Positions 46,326 to 58,094 of a DNA stretch of 64,000 nt are shown piece after piece. How positions within the stretch are numbered: position 1 is the stretch's first letter; each line of letters begins with the position of its first letter. Source of the stretch: Parasponia andersonii. Its lineage: Eukaryota; Streptophyta; Magnoliopsida; Rosales; Cannabaceae. The DNA lies in NCBI GenBank assembly GCA_002914805.1, contig JXTB01000019.1:1759344-1823343 (forward strand), in the 5' to 3' direction. A program made the position numbers and the translations under genes. The notes under the pieces were generated by a model. It ran no database searches, was not told the origin of the DNA, and saw nothing but the letters and a program-made list of their open reading frames with translations.

Positions 46326-49300
46326 ATGAATATCATCGCAACTTGTAGGATGAGAACCTCTCCAGTTTCAATTTCGCCAATCATTACAACAACCCCAAGT
46401 AGCTCCATCTTCTGGGCACCTTCTCTCAAAGTGGGCAAGCTTTTTTTCCCATTTGGCGGATACCCTTTTCCCCATGTAGTCCTAGAAAGTCGCCATGTCC
46501 GCCATGCCCGTAAAAAACGCTCGGAGCCCCAGCAACCAGTTCTCAGCCCAACCATCGTTGAAGAAGTTTCATTGGACGACGAAGCAGGAGACGACCTTCT
46601 CTTTGACGACCTTGAAGATGGTAAAACACCCAATTCTGTTTTTTCTTTTCTTTATTTGAGATTGAAGTTTACAATTTTTGCTAGCTGAAAGTTTTTGGCT
46701 TTTCATTTGGGATTCTCTGTTTTTCCTTGTGTTTGATCTGTTTGGATGCTATGAAGATTAGGATGAGAAACTTGTTAAGGGCCAGTTTGATATTGATGCT
46801 AGAGCCCCTATAAGAACCAGCGATGTTTGAACATAAACTATTGTACTCTTTTCACGAAATTGTAAGTAGTAAGAAGTTGCTTCATAAATGTGATCGACAC
46901 ATAATCCAATCCAATGCGTAATAAAAAGTGATACTTTTAAAATATACTGTAACACCATACTATCCCGTTCTTCTAATCATATGCCAATGTTTTTTGTTTG
47001 GCTTATTAAATTTTGTTTTTGCGCTTCATACGATCTCAATGCATAGCCTGTTGGTAACACACTTCCTCCAGGGTCTTGAGTCCGAATCCCCTACCTTAGT
47101 CCGAAAAAAAAAAATTGTCAATAAAATTAAGCAACTGGGTACTACTAACTATTTATGATTTCTGAAATTCTAAGGTTTTTTAGTGTTTCATGTCTGAATG
47201 AAATTCTCAATCATTTGTAGAGGAATACATAGGTGCTGATGAGGATTTTGATGAAGACGACTATGCATCAGATGATGGTGAAACCTATGTAAGTTTCATG
47301 ATGAAGTTGTTCGCGAGCTTACTTTAAATTTTAAATATGTTGAGAGTTTGAGGACTGACAATATGCTGTCAAATTTTTGGTTCTTCTAGGTTGGAGATGG
47401 AGGTGCAGGTGGTGGAATTTCTCTTGCAGGGACATGGTGGGATAATAAAGCATTAGAGATAGCTGAAGAAGTTTCTCTTTCCTTTGATGGTGAATTGAAA
47501 TTATATGCCTTCAAGACATTGTCAAATTCAACCATTCGAGTGCGCATTGAGACGCTTGCTAATAGGTAAGCATCAATTGACAGCTTTCTTGAAAAGTAAT
47601 ATTGAAGAATGTATATTTTAAGTGAATAACACAGTGAAGACGAATATATTATTACACGTCTTCTATGGTGATAAATTCGGCATATCTTGATACCACAAGC
47701 AACAAACACCAGATTGGGTGAATATTCTGGTATATTTTTGGATAATGGTACTTTATTCAATGTTTAAACATTCATCATCTAAGTCGAATGAGAATTTAAA
47801 TTACATGATATTTAGCTTCAATAAATGATAGATATTCTGAGGGACATGTTTTAGCATACACATTTGTTTGTCAGTCCCTTTGAACTAGTTTCAGCCTTAG
47901 ATATTGTCACTAAGATTATCCTGGAATATTCTCTAATAGATGACAACATTTAGCATGAAATCTGCCTATCATTGTTAAATATGTGCTCTGCATCTTACAT
48001 GTTTTTGGCATTCTAGTGTACCTATATACTTACCGATGGAGATCATACGTTTACTTTCCGTACTTATGTTAGGCGTAAATATAGAAAGTAGATATTTAGC
48101 TATTTAATTATTTTATTAGGGTGTTATTTAAATTTTGAGTAACTAGTTTGATATTTCCTTTTTATGTTTGTTTTTAGAAGATGTCAGTTTTCTAATTTTG
48201 TCTAAGAGCTTCTCTATAAATAAGCTCTTCTATGTTCATATTTTTTCAGACTTGATTAATGATATACAACTATTTAGAAATTCTCTCTCTAATATTCTTC
48301 TTCTCTTCCTCAAGTACTTCCTCTTCTTCTCTAAATTCTTCCTAAATTCCTCTCTTTCTCTTCTCTCATTTTTTCTAAATTTTCACTCTTTTTCTACATC
48401 ATTTAGCATCACAGCCTCATTCAATTTCCTTTGCCTGAATTGTCTTTTTCCGCCGAAATATCCCATTTTTTTCCCTCTTGTCCTAGTTTAGTCCCCTTTT
48501 TGTGTTTATTTTCGTCCAAAAAAAAAAGGAACTTGGTGTTTCCTTAACTTTCCCACAGCAGGTTACCCAAAAAAAAAAAAGAAAAAAAGAAAAAACATCT
48601 TTCTTAAGCCCAGCCACTTTGCTTCAGCCGCTGACAACCACCGAATTCGCACCAGTCAGGCGACCTTCCAAACTCCGACGTCGTTTGCCACTGACACCTC
48701 GCAAACTACCGCTGCTGCTGCTCGTCCAAAACACCGCCGAAACTTGGAGTCCTCTTTTAGTGGTTGTAGCCCGACTACACATTCCAGCCTTCGCCGGAAA
48801 CTCAATCAACTAGCGTCATGTCACGTATGTTCTTTGCCGCTGTTCTCTCTTTCTCTTCTTTCTCTCATCTTTTCTAAAATTTCACTCTTGTTCTACATCA
48901 CTTACTTTGTGTAACCTTCTACCGGTAAAGTCTACCTCTATCCACAATGCACAAACTTTAGTTGTCTGTTTTTGTTGTATGTATACAGACACACAGATGC
49001 ACCAAACTCGTTTGACAATAGATGCGCCAAATATTTGAAGTTCGAGGCTTATAGGAACATTATAGTGATTATTTCTTAATAAGATATCTCGTATCTAACA
49101 TATCTCATTCGTTTATGTTATTGCTATTATTAAAAATTAATAAGATACAAAAAGATAGAAGAAAAGAGCAGTCCTCATAAACAAAGCAAAGAAAAACAAT
49201 AGAAAAGCTACATGAAGTATCTCAATCTTTTATATGACAATTACCTACTGGTTCTGCTTACTCTATCGTGCTTTTTCCAAATAATTCTGCAAAGCACTTG

Positions 49301-50354
49301 GTGACTCTTTTACATGGCTACATAAATGAATGACTACCGAAACTTAATAAAGTATATGTCACAGGTCTGGTTCCCCCAGTATGGAAGATATAGAAGCTTT
49401 TTCTACAACATATCGAGCACGTTTAGACGAAGCAGAGCTGGCTAAATCCATACCTGAGAATATATCTTTGGAGGTTACTCACTGTTTTCTGTCGTATCTT
49501 GTCTTCTTTCCTTATCTCTGTTTACATACTTCAATAAACTGACAAAATTACTCGAACTCAGGCAGATGTTAAGGAAAAATATAAACCATTGCAATATACA
49601 CTCTATCTAGGCTAGCCATAAAAACCTTACAGTCAAGCACAATTTATTGGTAGACGTGGTTGCTTTTTCAGTTTCTCTAGTTCCTATTATTTCTAAGCCA
49701 ATTCTTGAGCAGTCAAAAATCTTGACCAGTTTAATTGTGACCTCACTTGGACAGAATAAGCAACTTTGGGAAGTTTTGGGTCACCAACTGGCGTTAACTG
49801 ACAATCTTGGTCAAATCTAGGCAGAGGTTAAGGAAACAAATAAGGCATTGTAATTAACACCTTGTCTAGACTAGCCATGGAAACCTCAAGTCAAACCCCA
49901 ATTGTTGGTAGATACGAACCACAATTTTTCTTTCTCTAGTTTATGTTTTGGCTGAAGCCTTTAAAGCTGAATTTTGAATGATGGGATCTATGTCATTAGT
50001 TCTGCATCGTAACTGTCCGAGTCTAAACAAAACGGTGTTTCTCAGGTGTCATCACCGGGGGTCGAAAGGGTAGTTCGCATTCCACACGACCTTGACAGGT
50101 TCAAAGATCGGCCTATGTACGTGAAATATGTCAATGAGATAGCCACAACTAGTTCATCTTCAGAAAGCGAAGGTGTGTTCAGGCTTGTTTCGTTTGACAT
50201 GGAGACAGAGTGTTGCACTTGGGGTTTAGCCGACGTGAGGATAAATAGAGAGAGAGCAGGGAAAGGGAGACCACTTAGCAAAAAGCAAAGAGAGTGGCGT
50301 TTGGAGACGCCATTTGATTCCCTGCGTTTGGTCTGCTTGTATTCTCAAATTTGA
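46326..50354 (+). CDS. RimP/UPF0090 (DUF150) family protein, probably plastid
   Basis: Five exons: 46326-46620, 47221-47288, 47390-47565, 49365-49473 and 50046-50354. Borders are GATG|GTAAAA, TTGTAG|AG, TAT|GTAAGT, TCTAG|GTT, AATAG|GTAAG, CACAG|GTC, GAG|GTTAC and CTCAG|GTG. All joins are in frame and the product is 318 residues. Residues after about 125 match bacterial RimP: the N-terminal domain from ALEIAEEV to the hallmark LEVSSPGVERVVR, then a short C-terminal part. Bacterial RimP helps 30S ribosome maturation, so a role in plastid ribosome assembly is an inference. The first ~95 residues are rich in Ser, Thr, Pro and Arg, fitting a transit peptide. They are followed by a strongly acidic linker (EEYIGADEDFDEDDYASDDG). 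The third intron is 1.8 kb and holds inserted repeat sequence. Confidence 0.88.
47036..47113 (+). mobile_element. tRNA-derived SINE-like head in the first intron
   Basis: ATAGCCTGTTGGTAAC (47043-47058) resembles an A box and GAGTCCGAATCCC (47078-47090) a B box. An A tail follows directly. It is short, so either a truncated SINE or a retroposed tRNA fragment. Confidence 0.45.
48060..48960. mobile_element. probable LTR-derived insertion in the third intron
   Basis: A TATA box in CTCTATAAATAAGCTC (near 48210) sits inside an intron, and is followed by a long CT-rich leader-like tract. Then comes a patch of much higher GC (48600-48830) with an open frame of no recognised family. A ~65-bp CT-rich block is present twice, at 48350-48405 and 48842-48905. 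Termini are not defined: TGTTAGGCG at 48068 is a candidate start. Confidence 0.4.
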
Positions 50355-51199
50355 TTTCACTAAGTAAAGCTGTAATATGGTATTACTACTTAAATCATTT
50401 ATGTTATTACCTGATGAAAATAAAACACGGATAAAGATAATTTTAGGTGTATCAAAATTTGTACTAAATTTTTAATACCACGTACATGTTGTGGTATTTA
50501 TGTCGTGGTATTTGAGTTGTTATTATTTAATTAGTATATTAAAATTTATTTTAAATAAATTAATCATATTTACTATACGCAATATATAGACAAACAAAAA
50601 CCCAAAAAAGGAAAAATAAACATGACAAAAGGCATCTGTGATGGCCTCATGCACGGTTCGTGTCTTCTTATGCGAACAAAAACTTCGGTCAAATACATAT
50701 ATAAAAAAGAACACTTAAATTTGAGTTTTATCTTTGAATAGACCATAATGTTCACGTTAGGGCTACGTTCGCAATCTACTGTGCGTGTATGTATATACAC
50801 ACGTATTTACTCAATTCTGATAGGGACAAACTGTTTCTTTTTTTTAAAAAAAAAAAATGAAACTGATAATAATTGTGAATCTATATATTGTTCAATTATC
50901 TATTATGATAACAGTTTTGTTTTTAATTATTAAGAGTTATTAGAGTTTTAGTTTGATACGGAGGCTTTTCAATTACTTCTTCTAGTCGAATTAGAATCAG
51001 ACACCTTGTGCATCTACTATAAGTGAGTCATCGGCCCTTTCATTATTTTTTTTCTCAACTATCTGCTGTCCCCCGTGAATTAACAAGCTAGAAATTCTCT
51101 CTTCCCTGTAGTCTGTCTGTCCTTTTATATATTATACCACCGTAATAATAATAATAATAATATTGTCCACATCAAAGCCCAAAATTCCATCCAATCTTC

Positions 51200-51234
<35 letters not shown>

Positions 51235-51282
51235 CAATCTAGTTCTCTGTCTCTGTCGGTCGCTTTCTCTAATATATATATA
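50355..51282. other. gene-free stretch, 5' flank of the RING pseudogene
   Basis: AT-rich, with an ATA/ATT-rich run near 51145 and an (AT)n microsatellite at 51202-51233 just upstream of the RING gene start. No other feature is seen. Confidence 0.55.
51202..51233. repeat. (AT)n microsatellite
   Basis: About fifteen AT units, 50 bases upstream of the RING pseudogene ATG. Confidence 0.95.
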
Positions 51283-52060
51283 ATGGCTTATTGTATATAC
51301 GTTTCAACAGAAAAAATCGAAACAGTGGAAGATGAATCCCTTGAATACCACCAGGTTTGCCTCGTTGTCAATGTCGTTCAGAAATATTTCTGGGAGGATA
51401 CTCGTGTAACTGGCCGAACAATAAACGATGATGATGATGATTTTGTGGTCAAGGACAACACATCCCAGGAAGTTCTAGTTTCAGCCAATTACTTGGCATC
51501 CGACCAAGGCGTGCTCTTCATCAGAACCCTCTTGTCCGCAATGGCCAACTTAATCCCGCTGCGGTTAAAGCATCTCCGCTGGATGGAAAACTCAGCGCCG
51601 TCCCAGAAGATTCGACGCCTAGACGACCTGGTGACCAAGATTCTAGACGCGGTTGCTGGAGTGGTTTCGGAGGCCAGTTCCGATCATTCCGGCCCAAAAA
51701 GGATGGGAATGCAGGTCACAATCGATAAGCATACTGTTGTCTCACGTCGACGATACCTGGAATTACTACATGACGATCAACTTCCTCGTTCGTCAATGCT
51801 TGCTCCTCCGTTACAAATACATGATCCTGATTATTTGCTACAAGTCGAAACTCAACGGGCTTTGATGGAATCGGCTGCGGGGGGGAGTTCAGATCAGTGC
51901 CCGTGGCAGGCTCATCGGTGGAGGCTTTGGAGAGGTTGAGATACGAATACAATTTCAAGTACTCCAATGATGATGGTGAACAAGACGACAACGAAGACGA
52001 AGACTGTGTGATTTGCCTAGAAAAGGTGTTGCGTGGCTCTCAAGTTATTTGCATGTTGTG
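51283..52060 (+). pseudogene. RING-H2 E3 ubiquitin ligase, 5' part, cut by a retroelement
   Basis: An intronless frame starts at the ATG at 51283 (MAYCIYVSTEKIETVEDESL). It runs for about 200 residues that I do not recognise and includes a run of Asp. Near 51879-51885, in a run of seven G, the frame shifts: one added base would restore reading into SSVEALERLRYEYNFKYSN, an acidic stretch, and the RING start CVICLEKVLRGSQVICM. There it meets the left LTR of a gypsy element. The rest of the RING continues at 58095. Such proteins pass ubiquitin from E2 enzymes to substrates; this copy cannot. The single-base shift could also be an assembly error in the homopolymer. Confidence 0.8.
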
Positions 52061-52809
52061 TGTTACGAGCCGCCTCTTTGACGTTTCGAATTTGACATTT
52101 CGAAATAGACAGAATGTACAGCACTTGTTATCGCTCAAGTCAGCTTAGAACTTAAGTCTATAAGCAAACAAATTTATTGGTTAGCCATATCTTGTTATCG
52201 CTCAGCTTAGAACTTAAGTCTATAAGCAAACAAATTTATTGGTTAGCTATATCACAGGCAACACCGTAATAACGACAATAACATAAAATTGAGCAAGCAC
52301 AAAACAAGTAGATTCGATAGCGACAATCATATAACAAGCGAGCACAAAGCAAATATATCGAAGCAACACATAAGCAACAATGAAAGTAATACATAGACAA
52401 CATTTAGATATAAATAAACATCATTTTCTTCATTGATAGGATAAGGAGGTTTACAGCTAAATCTTTTTCATGCTAGTGGCCAAAGCCACCCATGGCACCC
52501 GTGTCACCCCCTAAAGAGCTTTTTGAGCTTTTAGCCTTTTGGCAGGAGGAAATATGATTTTTTTTTCCACAAAGTATATGACAAAATTGAGGCAAAATAA
52601 TTGAGTTTCAAATTTATAATAATTTTTCCCTAATTCTTAGCCCTTAAAAATAGGGTATTTGGCCACAGACTTGACTAATGATCCTGGACAAAATTACTCT
52701 TATATAATTACAAAATTTTTCACTTTTTGGCACCATTGTGGGTACAACATAGGCACCATGGGCACACTATGTGTGGGCATCATAGACCTAGGTATGGCAA
52801 CACACCACA
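52061..52809 (-). mobile_element. 3' LTR of the chromovirus
   Basis: On the minus strand it begins TGTGGTGTGTTGCC and ends CTCGTAACA. It aligns with 57409-58094 throughout (shared CACCCCCTAAAGA in inverse, TTCTTAGCCC, GACTTGACTAATGATC). It is longer than the 5' copy because a ~66-bp unit (from CTTGTTATCGCTC to TTGGTTAGC) is present twice at about 52125-52250. Confidence 0.85.
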
Positions 52810-52826
52810 TTCTCCCCCACTCAGCT
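52810..52826 (-). other. polypurine tract of the chromovirus
   Basis: The minus strand reads AGTGGGGGAGAA immediately before the 3' LTR start TGTGG, where plus-strand DNA synthesis is primed. Confidence 0.75.
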
Positions 52827-52839
52827 TATCGGTGTCCTC

Positions 52840-55800
52840 GATGATTTGACAGCTTTACGATCTTCAATTTTCTGTTATAGCTTCTTCAAGTCTTCTGCCC
52901 TCTCCTAGTTGGTTTCTTCTTCTCCGAGGCCCTTTTACTTGACAAGGTACTCCTTCTTCGGCGTTTTGGTTCCTACAGTCACCATTCTCTCCGTAAGGAT
53001 TTCTTCTGGTTCTCTACTACTCTGCGACGTGAGATCAATAGGCTCTCTAGTCGGCTGGTTACGTGCTGGATCTGCTGGATCTTCGTGATACAGCTTGAGG
53101 TTGGTGACGTGAATCATCGGATGTATCTTGAGCCATGCAGGGATGTCGAGCTCATAAGATGCTTTGCCTACTTTTGAAATAACAGGCATGGGACCTTCAC
53201 ACTTACGTACAAGTCTCTTGTCTTTGGCCTTTCTGAATCTCAGTTGTTCAGGTGAAAGTTTAATCAACATCATGTCTCTAGGTTGGAACTCTAGTGGCCG
53301 TCTACCTTGATCTGCCCATTTCTTCATTCTTTTTGAGGCTTTCTCTATATAAATTTGGACAATCTTGGTATTTTCTTTCCATTCTTTTGTGAAGTTAAAG
53401 GCTTGAAGATTCTTTTCATGATATTCATTCACTGTGTGGGGTAACAACGAATGTTGGCCATTAAAAATCTCAAAAGTGCTCTTATTGGTTGAAGAACTCT
53501 TCTGAGTATTGAAACAAAATTGAGCTACATCAAGTAGCTACGGCCAATTATTCTGATTAGTGCTGATAAAATGTTGCAAGTATTCCTCTAACATCGCATT
53601 GAATCTCTCAATCTGTCCATCGGTATGCAGATGGTAGCTCGAGGAGATGTTGAGTTGTAACCCTAGGAGATGAAAAAGTTCAGACCAAAATGATCCTATA
53701 AATCTGGCATCCCAGTCACTAACAATATTCTGGGGCACACCATAATATTTCACAATATGTCTGAAAAAGAGTCTGGCTGTCTCTTCTACTATGTAGTGCT
53801 TCGGCGCTGGAATGATAGTTGCCTACTTCAAAACTCTATCCACTATTACCAAGATATTCCTATGCTCCTTTGTCTTTGGCAGGTTTGCAATGAAATCAAG
53901 CGAAACATTCTCCCATGGTCTGCTTGGGATAAGTAGTAATTCCAATAATCTAGGCGTCTTTTAACTTAACACTTTATCTTGTTAGCAGGTGAGATAGGTC
54001 TTGGTGTACTCTACCACATCATCTCGTATCTGCGGCCAGTAGTACCCTTGCTTCAAAAAGGCATGGATTATCTGCCACCCTGGATGGTCTACTCATAATA
54101 TGTCATGGCAATCGCTCATGAGCTTCGCTCCATAAGTCTCCCACTTTTGGGATATACAAACGGCCACTCTTAGCCCATAGAAGATCATCCTTTACCTAGA
54201 ATTGGCGAGTCTTGCCTTCTTCCACGAGCTTTAAGATGGTCTTGACAATTAGGTCCTTCTCTAGGTTCTCCTTGATGCGCTCCTTGATGGGAGTATTCAC
54301 CGCACTAGCTGATATATTGGCTAGAAGTTTTAAAACTGCGAGCTTCACTTTGCGGCTTAAGGCATCTGCTATCTGGTTCGAGTGGCCCATCTTGTGTTCA
54401 AAGTGAAAATAAAATTCAGCCACGAATTCCTGCCATTGGGCTTATTTCAGGGTGAGTTTTGGCTGTGTGAGGAAGTGGCAATAGCCAAGTTGTCTGTCTG
54501 CACCACAAACTTTGATCCTAACAAATAATGCCTCCATACCCTTATGCAATGGATTACAGTGAGAAGCTTCTTATCTTAGGCTGTGTATCTTCGGTTAGCT
54601 TCAGCTAGCTTACAACTCTCATATGCTAGAGGGTAGCCCTCTTGTAATAGCACCCCTCCTAAAGCATAATTTGATGCGTCCATTTGTACTTAAAAGGGCT
54701 TGCCAATGTCTAGTAAGGCAAGGACATGATCTCTCATTATGGCTTCTTTTAGATTCTCAAAGGCCTTTTCATACTCTATGGTCCACACCTATATAACACC
54801 CTTCTTTAACAATTTTGTCAAGGGTGCTGCTCGTCTTGAATAGTCTTCTACAAAATGTTGATAGTAGTTGATTAAACCAAGGAACAAGCGTAGTTCTTCC
54901 ATGTTGGTTAGAGCCTTCCATTCTTGGATGACCCTTAGCTTTTCTAGGTCCATCTAGGTATGGTCACGTTCAACCACATGGTCTAGAAACTTGATAATCT
55001 CTTATGCAAATGAGCATTTCTCCCACTTCACGTAAAGTTGATTATCCTTCAATTTCTGAAACACCATGGCCAAGTGCTCCTTGTGCTTCTCCATCGATGC
55101 ACTGTATACCACGATATCGTCTAAGTAGTCGACCACGAACTTATCTAGATACTCGTGGAAAACTTAGTTCATAAGTGTATAGAATATGGCTGGTGCATTA
55201 ATCAACCCAAAAGGCATTACGAGGAACTCGAACGTCCCATATCGGTTGACACATGTGGCCTTTTGTTCTCAAATCAAGCTTGGTAAAGTATTTAGCCTTG
55301 CTCAACTAGTCGAGCAGTTCCGTACCATCACCTTTTTGAGAGCTCTATAATAAATGCATAGTCTCAAGCTCCCATAATATCTATTCTGGAATAACACTAG
55401 TGCTCGATACAGTGCTTTCGATGGTCTGATGAAGCTTGCCTCCAGCAATTCATTCAATTGCCTCTTGAGTTCCGATAAGGCGCTTTAGCGGGTGGTTTGG
55501 CACGAGGTACCAACTCGATCTAGTGGTCAATACCTTATCTTGGTGGTAAGGTTGGGGAGTTGATCTGACATTACATCAACGTATTTTCTCAGCATGCTAT
55601 TGATTTCAAGAGGAGTGATTTCTTCACCTCCTTCTTTTTATAAGGAAGAGATTGTCACATAGGTTGGTTCTTACCGCTTCTTGCCTTTCTTGAGTTGTAA
55701 AGTAGACAGGAGCTTTACATCGTTCACTTGTTTCCCATTTGTGGGCACCATGATGGGTTTTTAGCCCATAATTAGCAAGCTTCCCGTTGATGGGATGGGG

Positions 55801-57400
55801 ATAGTACCTTTCTCCACTAAGAATTCAATCCCCAAGATGATATGGAAGTTGTCCATTTGTACCACGACCAAGTCAATCAGTCCCTCCCAAGTGCCAATCT
55901 TGACACGTACCTGCTTGGCTATTCTTGTTGTAACTAAGGCTTTCGAGTTGACTGTCTTCATGCGGCCTATGTCTTTCCCAATCATGAGTCCAATGATCTG
56001 TGCCTCGACATCTGACACAAAGTTATGGGTAGGACTCGTATCAATCATCACACTAACCGCACGCTTCCCATTCAATGTTGTATCTACGTACATAAACCCT
56101 TTCCTAGAAGCCTTCTTCATCTCAGCTCCATGCTTCTTAAGGGCATTTAACAGGCTTAAGGCCCCCAACTAGCACTCGTCATCTTCTTCACCCTCGCTTG
56201 TTCCTCTTGAGTTATCGAGGCCTAAATAGCACTCAGCTTATGCTTATGAAGGTATTCCGATGGCTTGTGTGGCCTCTTACAAAGGAAGCAAGATATCGGT
56301 TTCTTCTCATAGGCGGGGGCATTACTATTCGAGGAGGAATTGGACTCGTTGCTCTTCTTGTCCGCTCCCCTACTTTTGTTCTACCCTAGCTTCCCTTGTT
56401 TTTTTACCACTCGAGGTGCTTGAACTCTGAGTAGGTTGATTATTCTTTTGCTTAGTATTCTCTAATGTATAGTCTATCAAATGCTCAGTGGTCGTTTGAG
56501 CGGTGGCAATGTCTTAGATCCTTTGCCTTTGCAGCTTTGTTCTAGCCCAAGGCTTGAGGCCTTCATAGAAGTGAAAAAGCTTATCTACTCTGGGCATGTC
56601 CTTGATGTCAAGCATCAGTCCAAAGAACTTCGTAACATATTCGCAGAAAGTGCTATTTGCTTCAATTCTCGTACCTGGTGTTGAGCCAGATATGACGCAT
56701 TTTCATGGAAGACGTGAGTTCTCAATTTCCTTCGAAGGTCATCCTACGTGGCTATGGTGTACCTCCCGTGTTGATATCATCATACTTCATCATGTTACCA
56801 CACTTTGGCATCCCCAGACAAGTACATTGTAGCCATTGCGACCTTGGCATCCTCCGAGTCGGGTTGTACCGCTCGGAAGTATTACTCCATATCGAAGTAA
56901 AAATTCTCAACTTCCTTGGCATTCTTCGCGCTTATTATTGTCGTGGTTAAGGCAACTTAGCTCTCGTATAAGCCATTCTTATTAGAGCAGCCACGGGTTA
57001 GTCCCCATAGCTCAGATGGTAAGGTTGGGCTTAGTGTTTATCTCCTCATCTTATGCTTCAGTGAGCCTATTGCCCTCTGACAATTCTCCACTATGTCATT
57101 GACCATGCCTTAGAGGTTGTTCACCGATGTCTCTAAGTTCTCAAAATGTTCGTCGCCCAGTGGTTGACTAGAGGTGCTTGGAGGTCCCCCCTCCGCTCGA
57201 TCATGTGTTCCATATTTCTTTTAATGCCTTGATCTTTTGTTGTAATCCCGCAACGTCGAATCTATCCCTTGCGCTAATAAGGTCTTTGACCTTGAACTTT
57301 ATCCCATCGAGTTCTCTTAGGCACTTATCAATTGCAATGAACCTCTGGGTGTTGTTCACCATCCCAACAAACTTTCCCAAGCTTTCTAACTGAAGCTCTA
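52840..57400 (-). pseudogene. chromovirus gag-pol polyprotein, many stops
   Basis: Recognisable pieces from N to C: gag around 57201-57370 (LDGIKFKVKDLISARDRFDV); zinc knuckle at 56252-56290 (C-F-L-C-K-R-P-H-K-P-S-E-Y, last Cys lost); retropepsin at 55761-56168 with DTSPTHNFVS where DTGATHNFVS is expected; reverse transcriptase with DYLDDIVVYS near 55116; RNase H ending ADALSRK near 54345; integrase zinc finger near 54000-54120 (HPGWQ, LKQGYYWPQ); integrase core with VSDWDARF near 53710 and DGQIERFN near 53610; and a chromodomain near 52860-53000 (PEEILTERM, EYLVK, stop, KG). Many breaks are stops at positions where Trp or Gln is conserved. No part is likely to be functional. Confidence 0.85.
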
Positions 57401-57406
57401 ATACCA
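57395..57406 (-). other. primer-binding site of the chromovirus
   Basis: The minus strand reads TGGTATTAGAGC, one C-to-T change from the initiator tRNA-Met primer site. It is next to the inner edge of the right LTR, which makes that LTR the 5' one. Confidence 0.85.
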
Positions 57407-57408
57407 AC

Positions 57409-58094
57409 CGTCACGGATCGCCTCTTTAACACTTCGAAATATATGGAACATGTGGCACTTACTATCACTCGGAGCTAGTAAGTCAGCCTAGAACTTAAGC
57501 TTATAGGCAAACAAACCCATTGGTTAGACATGCCATAAGCAAGACTGTGATAAGAGCAATAACATAGCATTGAGGAAGCACAAAGTAAGCAGATTCGATA
57601 GCGGCAATCACATAACAAGTGAGCACAAAGCAAGCATATCGAGGCAATATGTAGGCAATACATAAGCAATAAGCAAGCGACAACGAAAGTAACACATAGG
57701 TAACACGTGAACATAAATAAACATCATTTCTTTTATTGATAAAGCAAGAAGATTCACAGCTAAGCCCCTATTATATTGGTGGCCAAGGCCTTCTATTGGC
57801 ACCTGTGTCACCCCCTAAAGATGAGCTTTTAGCCTTCTGGCAGGAGGAAACACAATTTTTTCCTAGAAAGCATATGGTAAAATTATTGAGTTTTGAATTT
57901 ACAATAATTTTTTCCTAATTCTTAGCCCTCAAAGATGGGATATTTGGCTACGGACTTGACTAATGATCTTGGACAAAAATACCCTTACACAATAACAAAC
58001 TTTTCTATCCATTGGCACAACAATAGGCACAATGTAGACACCATAGGCATACTATGTGTGAGCATCATAGGCCTAGGTGTGGCAACATGCCACA
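57409..58094 (-). mobile_element. 5' LTR of the chromovirus
   Basis: On the minus strand it begins TGTGGCATGTTGCC. Its inner end reads GATCCGTGACG, the counterpart of CTCGTAACA in the other LTR. It is about 686 bp and lacks the 66-bp duplication of the 3' LTR. Confidence 0.85.

Larger units (their letters stand above)
52061..58094 (-). mobile_element. Ty3/gypsy chromovirus, 6.0 kb, complete but decayed
   Basis: On the minus strand the order is 5' LTR (57409-58094), primer site, gag with zinc knuckle, protease, reverse transcriptase, RNase H, integrase, chromodomain, polypurine tract and 3' LTR (52061-52809). The pol order and the chromodomain place it in the chromovirus group. The frame carries many stops and shifts, and the two LTRs have clearly diverged, so the insertion is old. 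It sits inside the RING-H2 gene in the opposite orientation. Confidence 0.9.

Noticed and set aside
57001..57034. TAGCTCAGATGG, a possible tRNA or SINE A box
   Set aside because: It lies inside the chromovirus gag region, and no B box is found at a proper distance.
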